From Candidatus Melainabacteria bacterium MEL.A1 (GTDB taxonomy: Bacteria > Cyanobacteriota > Vampirovibrionia > Gastranaerophilales > Gastranaerophilaceae): 64,000 nucleotides of DNA. The notes beneath the pieces are model-generated. The model saw only the letters and a program-made list of their open reading frames with translations. It was not told where the DNA came from and did no database searches. Position numbers and translations under genes: made by a program. Below, in pieces: positions 55,872 through 63,966 of this stretch. Within the stretch, counting starts at the first letter, position 1. Each line of letters opens with the position of its first letter. Location: positions 558,001-622,000 of the forward strand of contig CP017245.1 of assembly GCA_001765415.1 (NCBI GenBank), given 5' to 3'.

Positions 55872-56594
55872 CTATTTTATACGAAATACAACATTCGCAA
55901 CTGCTGTAACTTTTTTATCAATTGTTGAAGTGTCATTTATGCCCATATCAGAGACATCTGTTGAATCCAACGGAGTAATTTGAAATACCCCCATATTTAC
56001 GGATTGAATTTTACCTGGTCTGTTATGAGTTGCCTTCAACATCCCTGTTGCCCTATCTTTTGCATCTTTTGTAGCATCTTTCAACAAATCAACTTTCAAA
56101 TCTGCCAATTTTGAATAAAAATACTGCGTACTAGTAACATTTATATCAATACCTTTATCTAAAAGACTTTGAATATCTGTAGAAACTTCTTTAATCTTTT
56201 GAACATCATTTGATTTTATAACAATTGGTTGAGATAAATTATAATAAGCTACATCATTAGTCATAGTCCCATTTGGCAGGTACTTATAAGAATTGTATCC
56301 ATTTGATGCACTCACATCAATATCAGTAATTCCTTTATCTTGCAGATATTGTTTTACAATAGGTAATTGCGCTTTGACCTTATTATACGCAGTTTGACGA
56401 TTTGCACTTCTGTTGGTAATCTCAAATTCCATTCTTGCAGAATCAGATTTAACAATTTTATATGCAGAACCGGTGACCGTAATTTTATCATTAGATAAAG
56501 TTCCAGTTGCGGTTTTAACTGCTAAAACTAGACCAAAAGCAAGAATAATAGCTAACCAAACAAGTTGAAATTTTTCCATTTTCTCAAAAAACAT
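55872..56594 (-). CDS. SIMPL-domain (DUF541) protein
   Basis: 240 residues; ATG 56594 is preferred over 56600 because AAGGAG is seven bases away. One N-terminal membrane segment (residues 8-30) with the rest periplasmic. The SIMPL domain opens ITVTGSAYKIVKSDSARMEF and continues through the VSASNGYNSYKYLP region. Family members (BP26/YggE) form periplasmic multimers linked to stress resistance. Operon with the small secreted protein. Confidence 0.9.
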   Translation of the reverse strand: MFFEKMEKFQLVWLAIILAFGLVLAVKTATGTLSNDKITVTGSAYKIVKSDSARMEFEITNRSANRQTAYNKVKAQLPIVKQYLQDKGITDIDVSASNGYNSYKYLPNGTMTNDVAYYNLSQPIVIKSNDVQKIKEVSTDIQSLLDKGIDINVTSTQYFYSKLADLKVDLLKDATKDAKDRATGMLKATHNRPGKIQSVNMGVFQITPLDSTDVSDMGINDTSTIDKKVTAVANVVFRIK

Positions 56595-56682
56595 ACACAT
56601 TCTCCTTAATTTACGAATTTATTATAACGAATATAAAAGAATTGTCAATTGAAAAAAAAAGAAAACAATTTCCTTGATACGC

Positions 56683-56761
56683 TCTACTCACTATTCACCA
56701 CTCACCATTCACTTATATTTAACGATACGGACTTTTCACGCTTCACTTCTCACTTTTCACT
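56683..56761. repeat. 79-base dispersed repeat, copy 2
   Basis: Matches 27184-27262 with four mismatches, here in an intergenic region between the histidine kinase end and the SIMPL gene start. The rest of 56601-56813 holds only the SIMPL promoter region and AT-rich DNA. Confidence 0.88.
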
Positions 56762-56813
56762 TAAAGCACCTTTGATACAGACTTTACATCCATGAACTGC
56801 CTATTTACCTAAT

Positions 56814-58115
56814 TTAACATGCAACGGCACATTCATTTATACAAGGCAAATCAATATTACATCTACTATAGCTTGATTGCTTGGTTTCTATATTTATTAT
56901 CCCATTATGAGCCGTAATAATCTGTTTTGCCAAATACAAATTTAAACTACTTCCGACTTTATTAAACTTTTCTGCTGACGTTGTGTACATCTCAAACATG
57001 TTATTTATTGATATAGGATTTACATAAGGGCTTTCATACAACAAAGATATACTTACCGAATTTGATACAATATCTTTATCTATCTCACAACAAATTACGG
57101 TATCATTGTAAGCGTTTGCCACGCAAAAATCTATCAAGTTTTCAAACGCCTTTTTCATCTGCATTTTATCCGCATATACTGACACAAATTTATCTTTTGA
57201 TGACACTTTTACTTGAATATTTTTATTTCTTAAAGTTTTTCCTGTCTTTGAAAACGCATCATCCAACAATTCTTGCATTGAAATTTTTTCATAATTTAAG
57301 ATTACATCATTGTTTTCATATTTGTATGTAGATAAAATCGTAGATAGCATATCATACATACTATAGCAAGAATCAAGAGTTAAGTTGAGAATTTCTTTTT
57401 GCTCATTATTAATTTCACCTAAATTCCCGTTTACCAACAATTCCAATGCTCTGATTTGTGCAATTGTTGGAATTTTCAAATCATGACTTAAAGTTGAAAT
57501 ATAAGTTTCTCTTTGACGTTGAGCGGCCCTTTCACTATCAATATTTCTGCCAAAGACAACAAACTTTGAAACATTATTATTTGTATCCAAAATTGGGACT
57601 TTTCTAATAATAAACCAATTTTGTTTTCCATTTTTTAGTTTAATTGGTCTTTCTGTAACTACAGTTTTTTTAGTTTTGATAATGTGTTCATTTTCTGTCT
57701 TCATCTGCTCCATAGTTTCCCCCTCAAAAATATCTGTGGACAATTGTTGAATTTGTCCATCAATCCCTAACTCAATATCAAAATAATTTAATGTTTCTGT
57801 ATTACAAGCTTTAATATTAAAATCCGTATCAACAATGTATGCAATAACAGGCATATTATTTAGCATTGTTGTTAAATTTTTTGCATTGTTTTGAATTTCA
57901 TTTTTCAAATCTTTTTCTGTTTTTTCTTTTTCTGCAAAAACTTTATTTTTACAGATATAAAAAAACAAAAATGAATTTATTGCACTAAGAATTAACGCAA
58001 ATAAAAATATATTTGTAGAATATTTAAAATCTAAAAAGCAACATAAAGATACAATCAAAAATGTTGTCATAAAAATTAAGTATGTTGTGATTTTAAGAGT
58101 TGAAACTTTGTGCAT
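56814..58115 (-). CDS. PAS-containing sensor histidine kinase with degenerate ATPase boxes
   Basis: 433 residues; GAGGAAAGT precedes the ATG. Two N-terminal membrane segments (about 12-55), a PAS domain (about 75-190, MPVIAYIVDTDFNIKACN), HisKA with the phospho-His in LSHDLKIP (about 210), and a HATPase domain whose N box (ENLIDFCVANAY) is recognisable but whose glycine boxes are weak (VGSSLNLYLAKQI in place of GSGLGL). No response regulator is adjacent. It may be a true kinase with relaxed motifs or a pseudo-kinase. Confidence 0.88.
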   Translation of the reverse strand: MHKVSTLKITTYLIFMTTFLIVSLCCFLDFKYSTNIFLFALILSAINSFLFFYICKNKVFAEKEKTEKDLKNEIQNNAKNLTTMLNNMPVIAYIVDTDFNIKACNTETLNYFDIELGIDGQIQQLSTDIFEGETMEQMKTENEHIIKTKKTVVTERPIKLKNGKQNWFIIRKVPILDTNNNVSKFVVFGRNIDSERAAQRQRETYISTLSHDLKIPTIAQIRALELLVNGNLGEINNEQKEILNLTLDSCYSMYDMLSTILSTYKYENNDVILNYEKISMQELLDDAFSKTGKTLRNKNIQVKVSSKDKFVSVYADKMQMKKAFENLIDFCVANAYNDTVICCEIDKDIVSNSVSISLLYESPYVNPISINNMFEMYTTSAEKFNKVGSSLNLYLAKQIITAHNGIINIETKQSSYSRCNIDLPCINECAVAC

Positions 58116-58197
58116 ACTTTCCTCTACTTCTAATTACATTTAAATCTTAAATTAAGATTATAAAAAAAACATTCCCCACATTGGCTATATATTTGTG

Positions 58198-59106
58198 CTA
58201 TCTACAATCACATTTTTTCTTGCTGACAGGGCTGCCAAAAATCATTCGCACACCTCCAAAAGGTTTCTTCATAGTACAGTTCATGCCTGCAGTCATTTCG
58301 TTTAAATTATACAAAATCCCATTTATCTGTTGTAATGAACAATTAACTTGTGGGAATGCGTTATTCATTTCTTTTGAAAGTTGTTTTATATTATCAGAAA
58401 CGGTTTGAACATTTTGGGCAGTAGTATTCATTCTTTCTGATGACATAGCTCCACTGACGCTATTTGAAAGCCCTGTCATATTATCTGCAATATCAGTAGC
58501 ACTTTCTGAAACCTTAACAAAATTCCCTGTTGTTTCACTAAAATCTTTTGAAGCTTTTACCATATTGGGACTTACTCCAACTGCCATATCGTTTAAAGTT
58601 GAAAACAAATCTCCTATAGTTTGCAATGTTATATTCAAATTTTTTGCACTTTCTGCCATATCCAATTTTATTTGCTCTAATGTTTCCGGATCCTGATTTG
58701 CAAAGAAAGATTCTACATCAACGGTTGTTTTACCAGAAATCCTATCACCATCCTTAAGATAATAAATCGAAGGATCTTTAGGGTACATTATATCTATATA
58801 ATCAAATTTTCTACCCCATCTGTTTTTCTCTTTTTTCAAACTAGCTGAAATATTCACAGGCAACTTCAAATCATATGGATGAAATTCCATCGTTACAATT
58901 GTGGATGTATAAGTTTTATTAGGTCTAACTTTTACAACTCTGCCAATTTTAAACCCATTATAATATATTGGTGCAAAACTATGAAACGGGCGTAAGTTAG
59001 AAAATTCAGCGGTAACATAGGTATTTGTACGATAATTTACATATCCCCAACCGATAGCACATAAAAATAAAATTATAACCAGTGATTTATAAAAACTACT
59101 CATCAA
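58198..59106 (-). CDS. MCE/MlaD-domain lipid-transport protein
   Basis: 302 residues. An N-terminal membrane anchor (about 8-26) and an MCE domain (about 30-110: YYNGFKIGRVVKV, VTMEF, ASLKKE...WGRKFDYIDI) are followed by a long helical region (about 130-260) and a Cys-containing basic tail (KKKCDCR). MCE proteins form hexameric tubes that move phospholipids between membranes. The partner MlaE permease and MlaF ATPase are not adjacent. Confidence 0.9.
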   Translation of the reverse strand: MMSSFYKSLVIILFLCAIGWGYVNYRTNTYVTAEFSNLRPFHSFAPIYYNGFKIGRVVKVRPNKTYTSTIVTMEFHPYDLKLPVNISASLKKEKNRWGRKFDYIDIMYPKDPSIYYLKDGDRISGKTTVDVESFFANQDPETLEQIKLDMAESAKNLNITLQTIGDLFSTLNDMAVGVSPNMVKASKDFSETTGNFVKVSESATDIADNMTGLSNSVSGAMSSERMNTTAQNVQTVSDNIKQLSKEMNNAFPQVNCSLQQINGILYNLNEMTAGMNCTMKKPFGGVRMIFGSPVSKKKCDCR

Positions 59107-59460
59107 TAAAACCCTCTATTACCCTACAAAAAAATTTTTAAACAAATTACACAACCCTTCCAAATTATGCACCTGAAAAAGTTGTAAAACATATAACATC
59201 AAATAATTAAAAACTTTCAATATTATCGCCATATTTATGTTTTAACAAAAAAGATAAATATAAGTATTAGCAAGCAGTATAACAACAAATGGGGAATATT
59301 TTTTGATTTCCCAAAATCCTAAATCTAGCGGATTTATTTTTCATATTTTGCAATATTATTAATATTACAGAGGGCAAATGTCCACCAAATTTATCATAAT
59401 CCATATCTCTGTGGCTCAAACTCAAAATTTGCTAAACCGATAGAGGAAGGAGGTGGTAAA
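59107..59460 (+). promoter_or_regulatory. Leader region of the small peptide gene
   Basis: 354 bases with no larger gene. A TTGCAA...TAATATTAC promoter-like element lies near 59348-59372. The following 90 bases (CAGAGGGCAAATGTCC..., with ATCTCTGTGG near 59405) can pair with themselves and with the terminator's AGAGAT/ATCTC parts, suggesting a structured leader that could hide the strong ribosome-binding site. The left part (59107-59340) shows only AT-rich DNA. Confidence 0.35.
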
Positions 59461-59520
59461 ATGGTTATTAGTACAGAAGAACTAGCAATTATCTTCCTAA
59501 TATTGCTAGCTCTTAAATAA
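59461..59520 (+). CDS. 19-residue hydrophobic peptide, type I toxin-like
   Basis: MVISTEELAIIFLILLALK: a short polar start, one membrane-spanning helix and a terminal Lys, in the style of holin-like/type I toxin peptides. The ribosome-binding site AGGAAGGAGGTGG is among the strongest in the window, at good distance from ATG, which argues that it is translated. Stop TAA at 59520, then a strong terminator. An antisense antitoxin RNA has not been located. It could also be a leader or quorum peptide. Confidence 0.6.
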   Translation: MVISTEELAIIFLILLALK

Positions 59521-59525
59521 CCTAA

Positions 59526-59570
59526 AGGGGACATTAAAGAGATGTTAATCATCTCTGTCCTCTGTTTTTA
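59526..59570 (+). terminator. Hairpin terminator of the small peptide gene
   Basis: AGGGGACA (59526-59533) pairs with TGTCCTCT (59556-59563, one G-T), with an inner GAGAT/ATCTC stem; tail GTTTTTA. Confidence 0.88.
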
Positions 59571-59622
59571 TTATAAACTATTTTTCAGATTTTTCAAGTG
59601 TTAAAAAGAAAATTTTTACTTT

Positions 59623-59937
59623 TTAATATCTTTTTCTTAAATTTTTCTTTGCTTTCACATATTTATAATTTATCAATGTTTTTTGATCTTTTAATTCTTG
59701 AATTTCAGTAGCACATTGTTCAAACAACTTTTGTTTTTCATCAGAAGAAATTGTTGTATCATTTGTTAAATCTACTACTTTATCTGAAATTGCCCTAATT
59801 TGAGCATCTATAACTTTGTATTTAGCAGATTTCGCATTTTTCAATCTTCCTAACTCTAATTCATATTCCGGCGACTTTGCCAAACAACAATTTACAGACA
59901 ACAATATTAAGCCCAACAGAATAGCTAATTTCTTCAT
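59623..59937 (-). CDS. Small secreted coiled-coil protein
   Basis: 104 residues. A signal peptide (MKKLAILLGLILLSVNCCLA) is followed by a charged helical region (LELGRLKNAKSAKYKVIDAQ...). The CC near the cleavage site is not a clear lipobox. The start overlaps the acyltransferase stop by ATGA, so translation is coupled. It recalls in style the secreted Lys-rich proteins at 2358-3120. Confidence 0.78.
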   Translation of the reverse strand: MKKLAILLGLILLSVNCCLAKSPEYELELGRLKNAKSAKYKVIDAQIRAISDKVVDLTNDTTISSDEKQKLFEQCATEIQELKDQKTLINYKYVKAKKNLRKRY

Positions 59938-61025
59938 TTTTTTTCCTTCTCTACAAATAACAAACTATGCAATTTCTTCAATCCAACTCCAATATATGTT
60001 GTAACAATCATTGTTACGACAAAATATAAATATGTTGTTTGAACAGGATTATAAATCCAATATATATTGTGATTTGCTCGCTCTGTAATCGGTATTCCAT
60101 GAATTTTCAAAAATATTACTGTTATTATGTACATTACCAACAAGTGATTTGCCATAATATGATAAGTAACATTTCCCATATCTTGAATAAATTTCACATT
60201 TTTAAAATAAGGATACAATATTTTTACAACAAATAAAGAAGCCCAAATTCCAGTCAAACTGGTCAAAACAGGAACAATTAATTGGTTATCAAATCTACCC
60301 CAAACAAGAACATAGCTCAAACCAATTCCATGTTCAGGAGTAAAATCTCGATTAAACAACCACAAAATTGATTGCAATATTACAACTCCTCCAAACCATT
60401 TTGGTGTAAAAATATTATAATTATCCTTAATATAATGGGTGTAAAAATAACCGATATATACAAAAAACAGCGACATCATTGTTCTTATAACAACTAACAT
60501 CACAGGAGTTATTGAAAAAATTTTATCAAATGGAATTGCTAAAACTCCTAATAAAGTAAAAATTGCTAAATGAATATATTTATTTTGTGTTGTCTTTTTC
60601 AAAATTCTAAACACAAATAAAAATGTTATCAATGTCATAAACAATTGAGTTACAAACCATAAAGGACAAGACAAATCAAATTGATGACCATTTAAAAACG
60701 GAGTTACAAAAAAGTTTTTAAAACTCAAAGACATTCCCCAGAATTTTCCGGTTAATTTTGCTATCACAATTGTCACACACATATAAAATAAATTGTACCA
60801 AAAGTATGGTACTAAAAGACTTTTTATCCTTCGTTCAAAAAACAAAGCGACATTATCCAAATATTTATCCTTAAATAAACAACCGGAAATAAAGAAGAAC
60901 AAAGCTATTTGAAAAGAATAAGGCGGGAATATTCCCAATAACGAAAACTCCAAATGCCCTGAAACAACAAGCATTATAGCTAATGCTTTTAATATATTTA
61001 TTTCATCTGAAAATATCTTACCCAT
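59934..61025 (-). CDS. Acyltransferase 3 family membrane protein
   Basis: 363 residues from ATG 61025. About ten membrane segments. The family's catalytic His lies in LVVSGHLEFS (near 22), with FFISGCLFKDKY and FERRIKSLLVPYFWYN following. Such enzymes O-acetylate surface sugars. No Shine-Dalgarno; the mRNA may be leaderless. Coupled to the downstream small secreted protein. Confidence 0.9.
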   Translation of the reverse strand: MGKIFSDEINILKALAIMLVVSGHLEFSLLGIFPPYSFQIALFFFISGCLFKDKYLDNVALFFERRIKSLLVPYFWYNLFYMCVTIVIAKLTGKFWGMSLSFKNFFVTPFLNGHQFDLSCPLWFVTQLFMTLITFLFVFRILKKTTQNKYIHLAIFTLLGVLAIPFDKIFSITPVMLVVIRTMMSLFFVYIGYFYTHYIKDNYNIFTPKWFGGVVILQSILWLFNRDFTPEHGIGLSYVLVWGRFDNQLIVPVLTSLTGIWASLFVVKILYPYFKNVKFIQDMGNVTYHIMANHLLVMYIITVIFLKIHGIPITERANHNIYWIYNPVQTTYLYFVVTMIVTTYIGVGLKKLHSLLFVEKEKK

Positions 61026-61091
61026 AAACAAATAATATCATAAATATTTTGCGATATAATTATAATAAAGCAAATAATTTAAAGAGGTAAA

Positions 61092-61841
61092 ATGTTAAAT
61101 CAATTTTCTAGAACAGAATTATTAATAGGACATGAAGGAATAGAAAAGTTAGCAAAGGCTAGAGTTGCTGTATTTGGAATAGGCGGTGTCGGAGCTTATG
61201 CAGTAGAAGCTCTTGTCAGAAGCGGTTTAGGCACAATCGACATAATTGATGATGACAAAGTTTGTATCACAAACCTAAACAGACAACTATATGCCACTCG
61301 AAAAACTGTTGGGAAATACAAAGTTGACGTTGCAAAAGAACGGATTTTAGACATTAATCCTGATTGTGTTGTAAATACTCATCAAATATTCTACACTCCC
61401 GAAACCGAAAATCAATTTGACTTTTCTCAATATGATTATGTTATTGACGCAATAGATACAGTTGTTGGCAAACTTTCTTTAATAGAAAAAGCAAAAACTG
61501 CTAATACTCCAATCATTTGTGCAATGGGAGCAGGCAACAAAATGGATCCGACAAAATTTGAAGTTGCAGATATTTCCAAAACTTCTGTTTGTCCGCTTGC
61601 AAAAGTTATAAGAACAGAGCTTAGAAAACGCAGAATTAAAAGGGTTAAAGTTGTTTATTCTAAAGAAACTCCAATCAAACCAAAAGAAGATATGTCAATT
61701 AGTTGTAAAGCGCATTGTGTTTGTCCGCCAGGCACAAGAAAATGTACTGTTAAACACCAAATTCCAGGAAGTAACGCATTTGTTCCTCCGGTTGTCGGTA
61801 TGATTATCGCAGGCGAAGTCATAAAAGATTTGATAAAGTAG
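61092..61841 (+). CDS. tcdA: tRNA threonylcarbamoyladenosine dehydratase
   Basis: 249 residues, E1-like ThiF/MoeB fold. Nucleotide-binding GIGGVGAYAVEALVRSG (near 30), catalytic/adenylation NLNRQL, and the TcdA-specific KAHCVCPPGTRKC Cys region (near 208). TcdA cyclises t6A37 of tRNA to ct6A. AAAGAGGT upstream. Single gene, divergent from the acyltransferase. Confidence 0.94.
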   Translation: MLNQFSRTELLIGHEGIEKLAKARVAVFGIGGVGAYAVEALVRSGLGTIDIIDDDKVCITNLNRQLYATRKTVGKYKVDVAKERILDINPDCVVNTHQIFYTPETENQFDFSQYDYVIDAIDTVVGKLSLIEKAKTANTPIICAMGAGNKMDPTKFEVADISKTSVCPLAKVIRTELRKRRIKRVKVVYSKETPIKPKEDMSISCKAHCVCPPGTRKCTVKHQIPGSNAFVPPVVGMIIAGEVIKDLIK

Positions 61842-61938
61842 TACTATTAACAAAATTTACACATATTTTTTTTACTAGCAAAAATTTATTTTACGAGTTT
61901 TAATCTATAAGTAGTGAAATAAATTTAGGGAAAAATAC

Positions 61939-63126
61939 ATGATTATACAAAGAGTACAGGGACAATATCTTACAAATTTTAACAATACTTTACGCACAAA
62001 CCCTTCTTCAAAAAAAGCACCAACAAATAATGATACTCGTGCAACTTATGCCAAAGTTCCAATTGGGCATACTTATGGTGCAAATATTCATTTTGGAGAG
62101 TATTTTGACCCTAATAGAACCGTTCCACATATTGATTATGAAGAATACATGGCAATGAAGCCACACCGCAAATTATTTTTCAGAAAACGTTATGAAAATT
62201 TTGAAAAAGATAACTCAATTAATAAAAATGAATTATTCGACCAAAAAGATATTAATCTTCCTCTAAAAAGGGAACACACAATGGATGAATTTATCAAGAC
62301 GGCAAAGATATATTCAAAATATAAGGATCAACCTATTATTTGCTTAGGTAGAAGTCCTAAATGGTTTTTGAACGCTGCATTATGGATGAAAGACGGTATT
62401 GACGATTACAAATTCGTTGCGTTTTCTAAATACTGGTATTGGCCTGATAAAGTTGAAGGGATGAAGAAAATGTCACCTCAATTCTGCCCGACAGACAAAG
62501 AAGTTGCAGAATACCGCAAATATTTAAACAGAATTAAAGCAGACCCAAAAACAATTGTTGATAACTTTGAAAAAACAGGTAAAAAGACTGTCATCACAGA
62601 CTACATTTCTACAGGTAAAGGAGTTGCATCTTTCTTAGATGTAATGGGAAATTATGCAGACGATTTAGGAATTTTAGAAAAGTTCTCTAAAGCGATACAA
62701 ATTGTGGGAATTGGTAGCAAAGAGTATATGGAAGAACGCAATCCGTATGAAGAATATATTCCAGATCCGGAAGTATTTATGCCTGAAAAAATGCAACCTT
62801 ATTACAAAAATGTAAAACAAGAATTTTATGACATTGATTATTGCATGTTTAGAGAAATGTTATTAAACCAAAACACAAACGAATGTCGCTCAACATATTA
62901 TCCTCACCAAGCATGGGCAATGTACAAACCTGATAGGTTTAAAACCGGACTTGTAAAAGATTTGAAGAAAATCAAAACACTTGTAAAAGAAAAGAAAACG
63001 AAACGAGAAATGTTTTCACACTTTACCCCTGCAATGTTTGATTTCAGAAACCTATTAAACTTTAGAATACTTGATGGTTTGAACTCTCGTAAACTTTTAA
63101 AAGCAGTACATAAATCAAAAGTATAG
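61939..63126 (+). CDS. Hypothetical 395-residue protein
   Basis: Unrecognised soluble protein. The N-terminal 60 residues are Asn/Thr-rich and include GANIHFGEYFD, the F-x-[GAS] element. Two patches look like a Rossmann-type or phosphoribosyltransferase-like core: IICLGRSPKWFLNAAL (near 135) and VITDYISTGKGVASFL (near 215), the latter resembling a PRPP loop (D-x-x-x-TG). Most of the protein is rich in Tyr, Lys and Phe. GGGAAAA only weakly marks the start. The function is unknown. Confidence 0.78.
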   Translation: MIIQRVQGQYLTNFNNTLRTNPSSKKAPTNNDTRATYAKVPIGHTYGANIHFGEYFDPNRTVPHIDYEEYMAMKPHRKLFFRKRYENFEKDNSINKNELFDQKDINLPLKREHTMDEFIKTAKIYSKYKDQPIICLGRSPKWFLNAALWMKDGIDDYKFVAFSKYWYWPDKVEGMKKMSPQFCPTDKEVAEYRKYLNRIKADPKTIVDNFEKTGKKTVITDYISTGKGVASFLDVMGNYADDLGILEKFSKAIQIVGIGSKEYMEERNPYEEYIPDPEVFMPEKMQPYYKNVKQEFYDIDYCMFREMLLNQNTNECRSTYYPHQAWAMYKPDRFKTGLVKDLKKIKTLVKEKKTKREMFSHFTPAMFDFRNLLNFRILDGLNSRKLLKAVHKSKV

Positions 63127-63160
63127 ATTATTCTACAATCTTGCAAAAACCATTTTCAAA

Positions 63161-63224
63161 TCAGAGAGGAAGGGATTCGAACCCAACGGATTAAACAAAT
63201 TGAGTATGAATACTAACACTCTGA
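63161..63224 (-). other. tRNA-Ser-like 3'-end remnant
   Basis: The minus strand holds a T-arm GGG-TTCGAAT-CCC (63184-63172) and CTTCCTCTC as in tRNA-Ser, and TCAGAG/CTCTGA ends that pair. No matching D-arm or anticodon stem is present. Probably a decayed tRNA or a former integration site; not a functional tRNA. Confidence 0.35.
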
Positions 63225-63484
63225 CCTCCATGAATTTTTTCTATTGATATTTTAATGTACTAACATCTTTGCAATACCTCATATATTCATGCTTGCAAGT
63301 TTGTAATATGATAATCATAAAGGTAGTACCACTTACCTCCACCCACACACGTATTTTACTAAGAAATCGATATGCAGGATTTATATACACATCTTGATTA
63401 TATTTATTACAATTCTATGAAGCATTATCAAATTTTTCCAAGAAATTGAAAATATTCAACATTTATAAGATGAAAACTTGTGAA

Positions 63485-63513
63485 GGTGGGAACCGCTACT
63501 GGCTTTTCCCACC
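63485..63513 (-). terminator. Strong hairpin, possible terminator of the HxlR gene
   Basis: Perfect GGTGGGAA (63485-63492) / TTCCCACC (63506-63513) stem with a 13-base loop. On the minus strand an alternative AACCG/CGGTT pairing overlaps it. The downstream T run is weak, so a structured RNA is also possible. Confidence 0.4.
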
Positions 63514-63548
63514 CTAACGGTTGTTTCAAAAGAAAGTCCCAAGTTCAA

Positions 63549-63902
63549 TTATTCTTCTTTATATTTACAAGGAATATCCATTTCTTTTAAGTAAGCAAGT
63601 CCCCATTTGTTTAATTCAATAATAGATGGGATTAATCTCTTTCCACGTTCAGTCAATGAATATTCTGTTTTAGGTGGAACAACAGGATACAATTTTCTTT
63701 GAATAATTCCGTCTGCTTCCAATTCCTTTAATTGCTGTATTAGCATTTTAGGAGTTGCGTGAGAAATTAATTTTTGTAATTCGTTGTACCTCAGGGTTTT
63801 ATCAATAAGATGACCAATTATAACCCCCTTGTATTTTCCTCCTATAATTTCCATTGTAACTTCAAGTGGACATTTATATTCATCTTGTCTTTGTTTACTC
63901 AT
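63549..63902 (-). CDS. HxlR-family transcriptional regulator
   Basis: 117 residues. Winged helix with the family Cys at the N-terminus (YKCPLEVTMEIIGGKYKGVI), LRYNELQKLISHATPKMLIQ, and the wing EYSLTERGKRLIP. HxlR proteins sense aldehydes, quinones or redox state and repress a divergent gene, here beyond the right edge. GGAGT upstream of the ATG. Confidence 0.93.
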   Translation of the reverse strand: MSKQRQDEYKCPLEVTMEIIGGKYKGVIIGHLIDKTLRYNELQKLISHATPKMLIQQLKELEADGIIQRKLYPVVPPKTEYSLTERGKRLIPSIIELNKWGLAYLKEMDIPCKYKEE

Positions 63903-63929
63903 TTAAAACTCCAAACTAACCTTTTTGTA

Positions 63930-63966
63930 ACTATTATACTTTAATGTATATATTATACAAAATAGT
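63930..63966. promoter_or_regulatory. Inverted repeat upstream of HxlR gene
   Basis: ACTATT (63930-63935) and AATAGT (63961-63966) flank an AT-rich core containing ATAC/GTAT and TATTATAC. A likely operator/promoter between this regulator and a divergent gene outside the window. Confidence 0.5.

Larger units (their letters stand above)
63127..63548. other. 422-base region without a protein gene
   Basis: Contains a tRNA-like remnant (63161-63224), a strong hairpin (63485-63513) and small palindromes such as ATGATAATCAT (63308-63318). No reading frame with a binding site was found. Confidence 0.5.

Noticed and set aside
63161..63520. tmRNA on the minus strand
   Set aside because: The spacing between the hairpin and the T-arm fits about 360 bases, but there is no matching acceptor stem and no tag frame ending ALAA.
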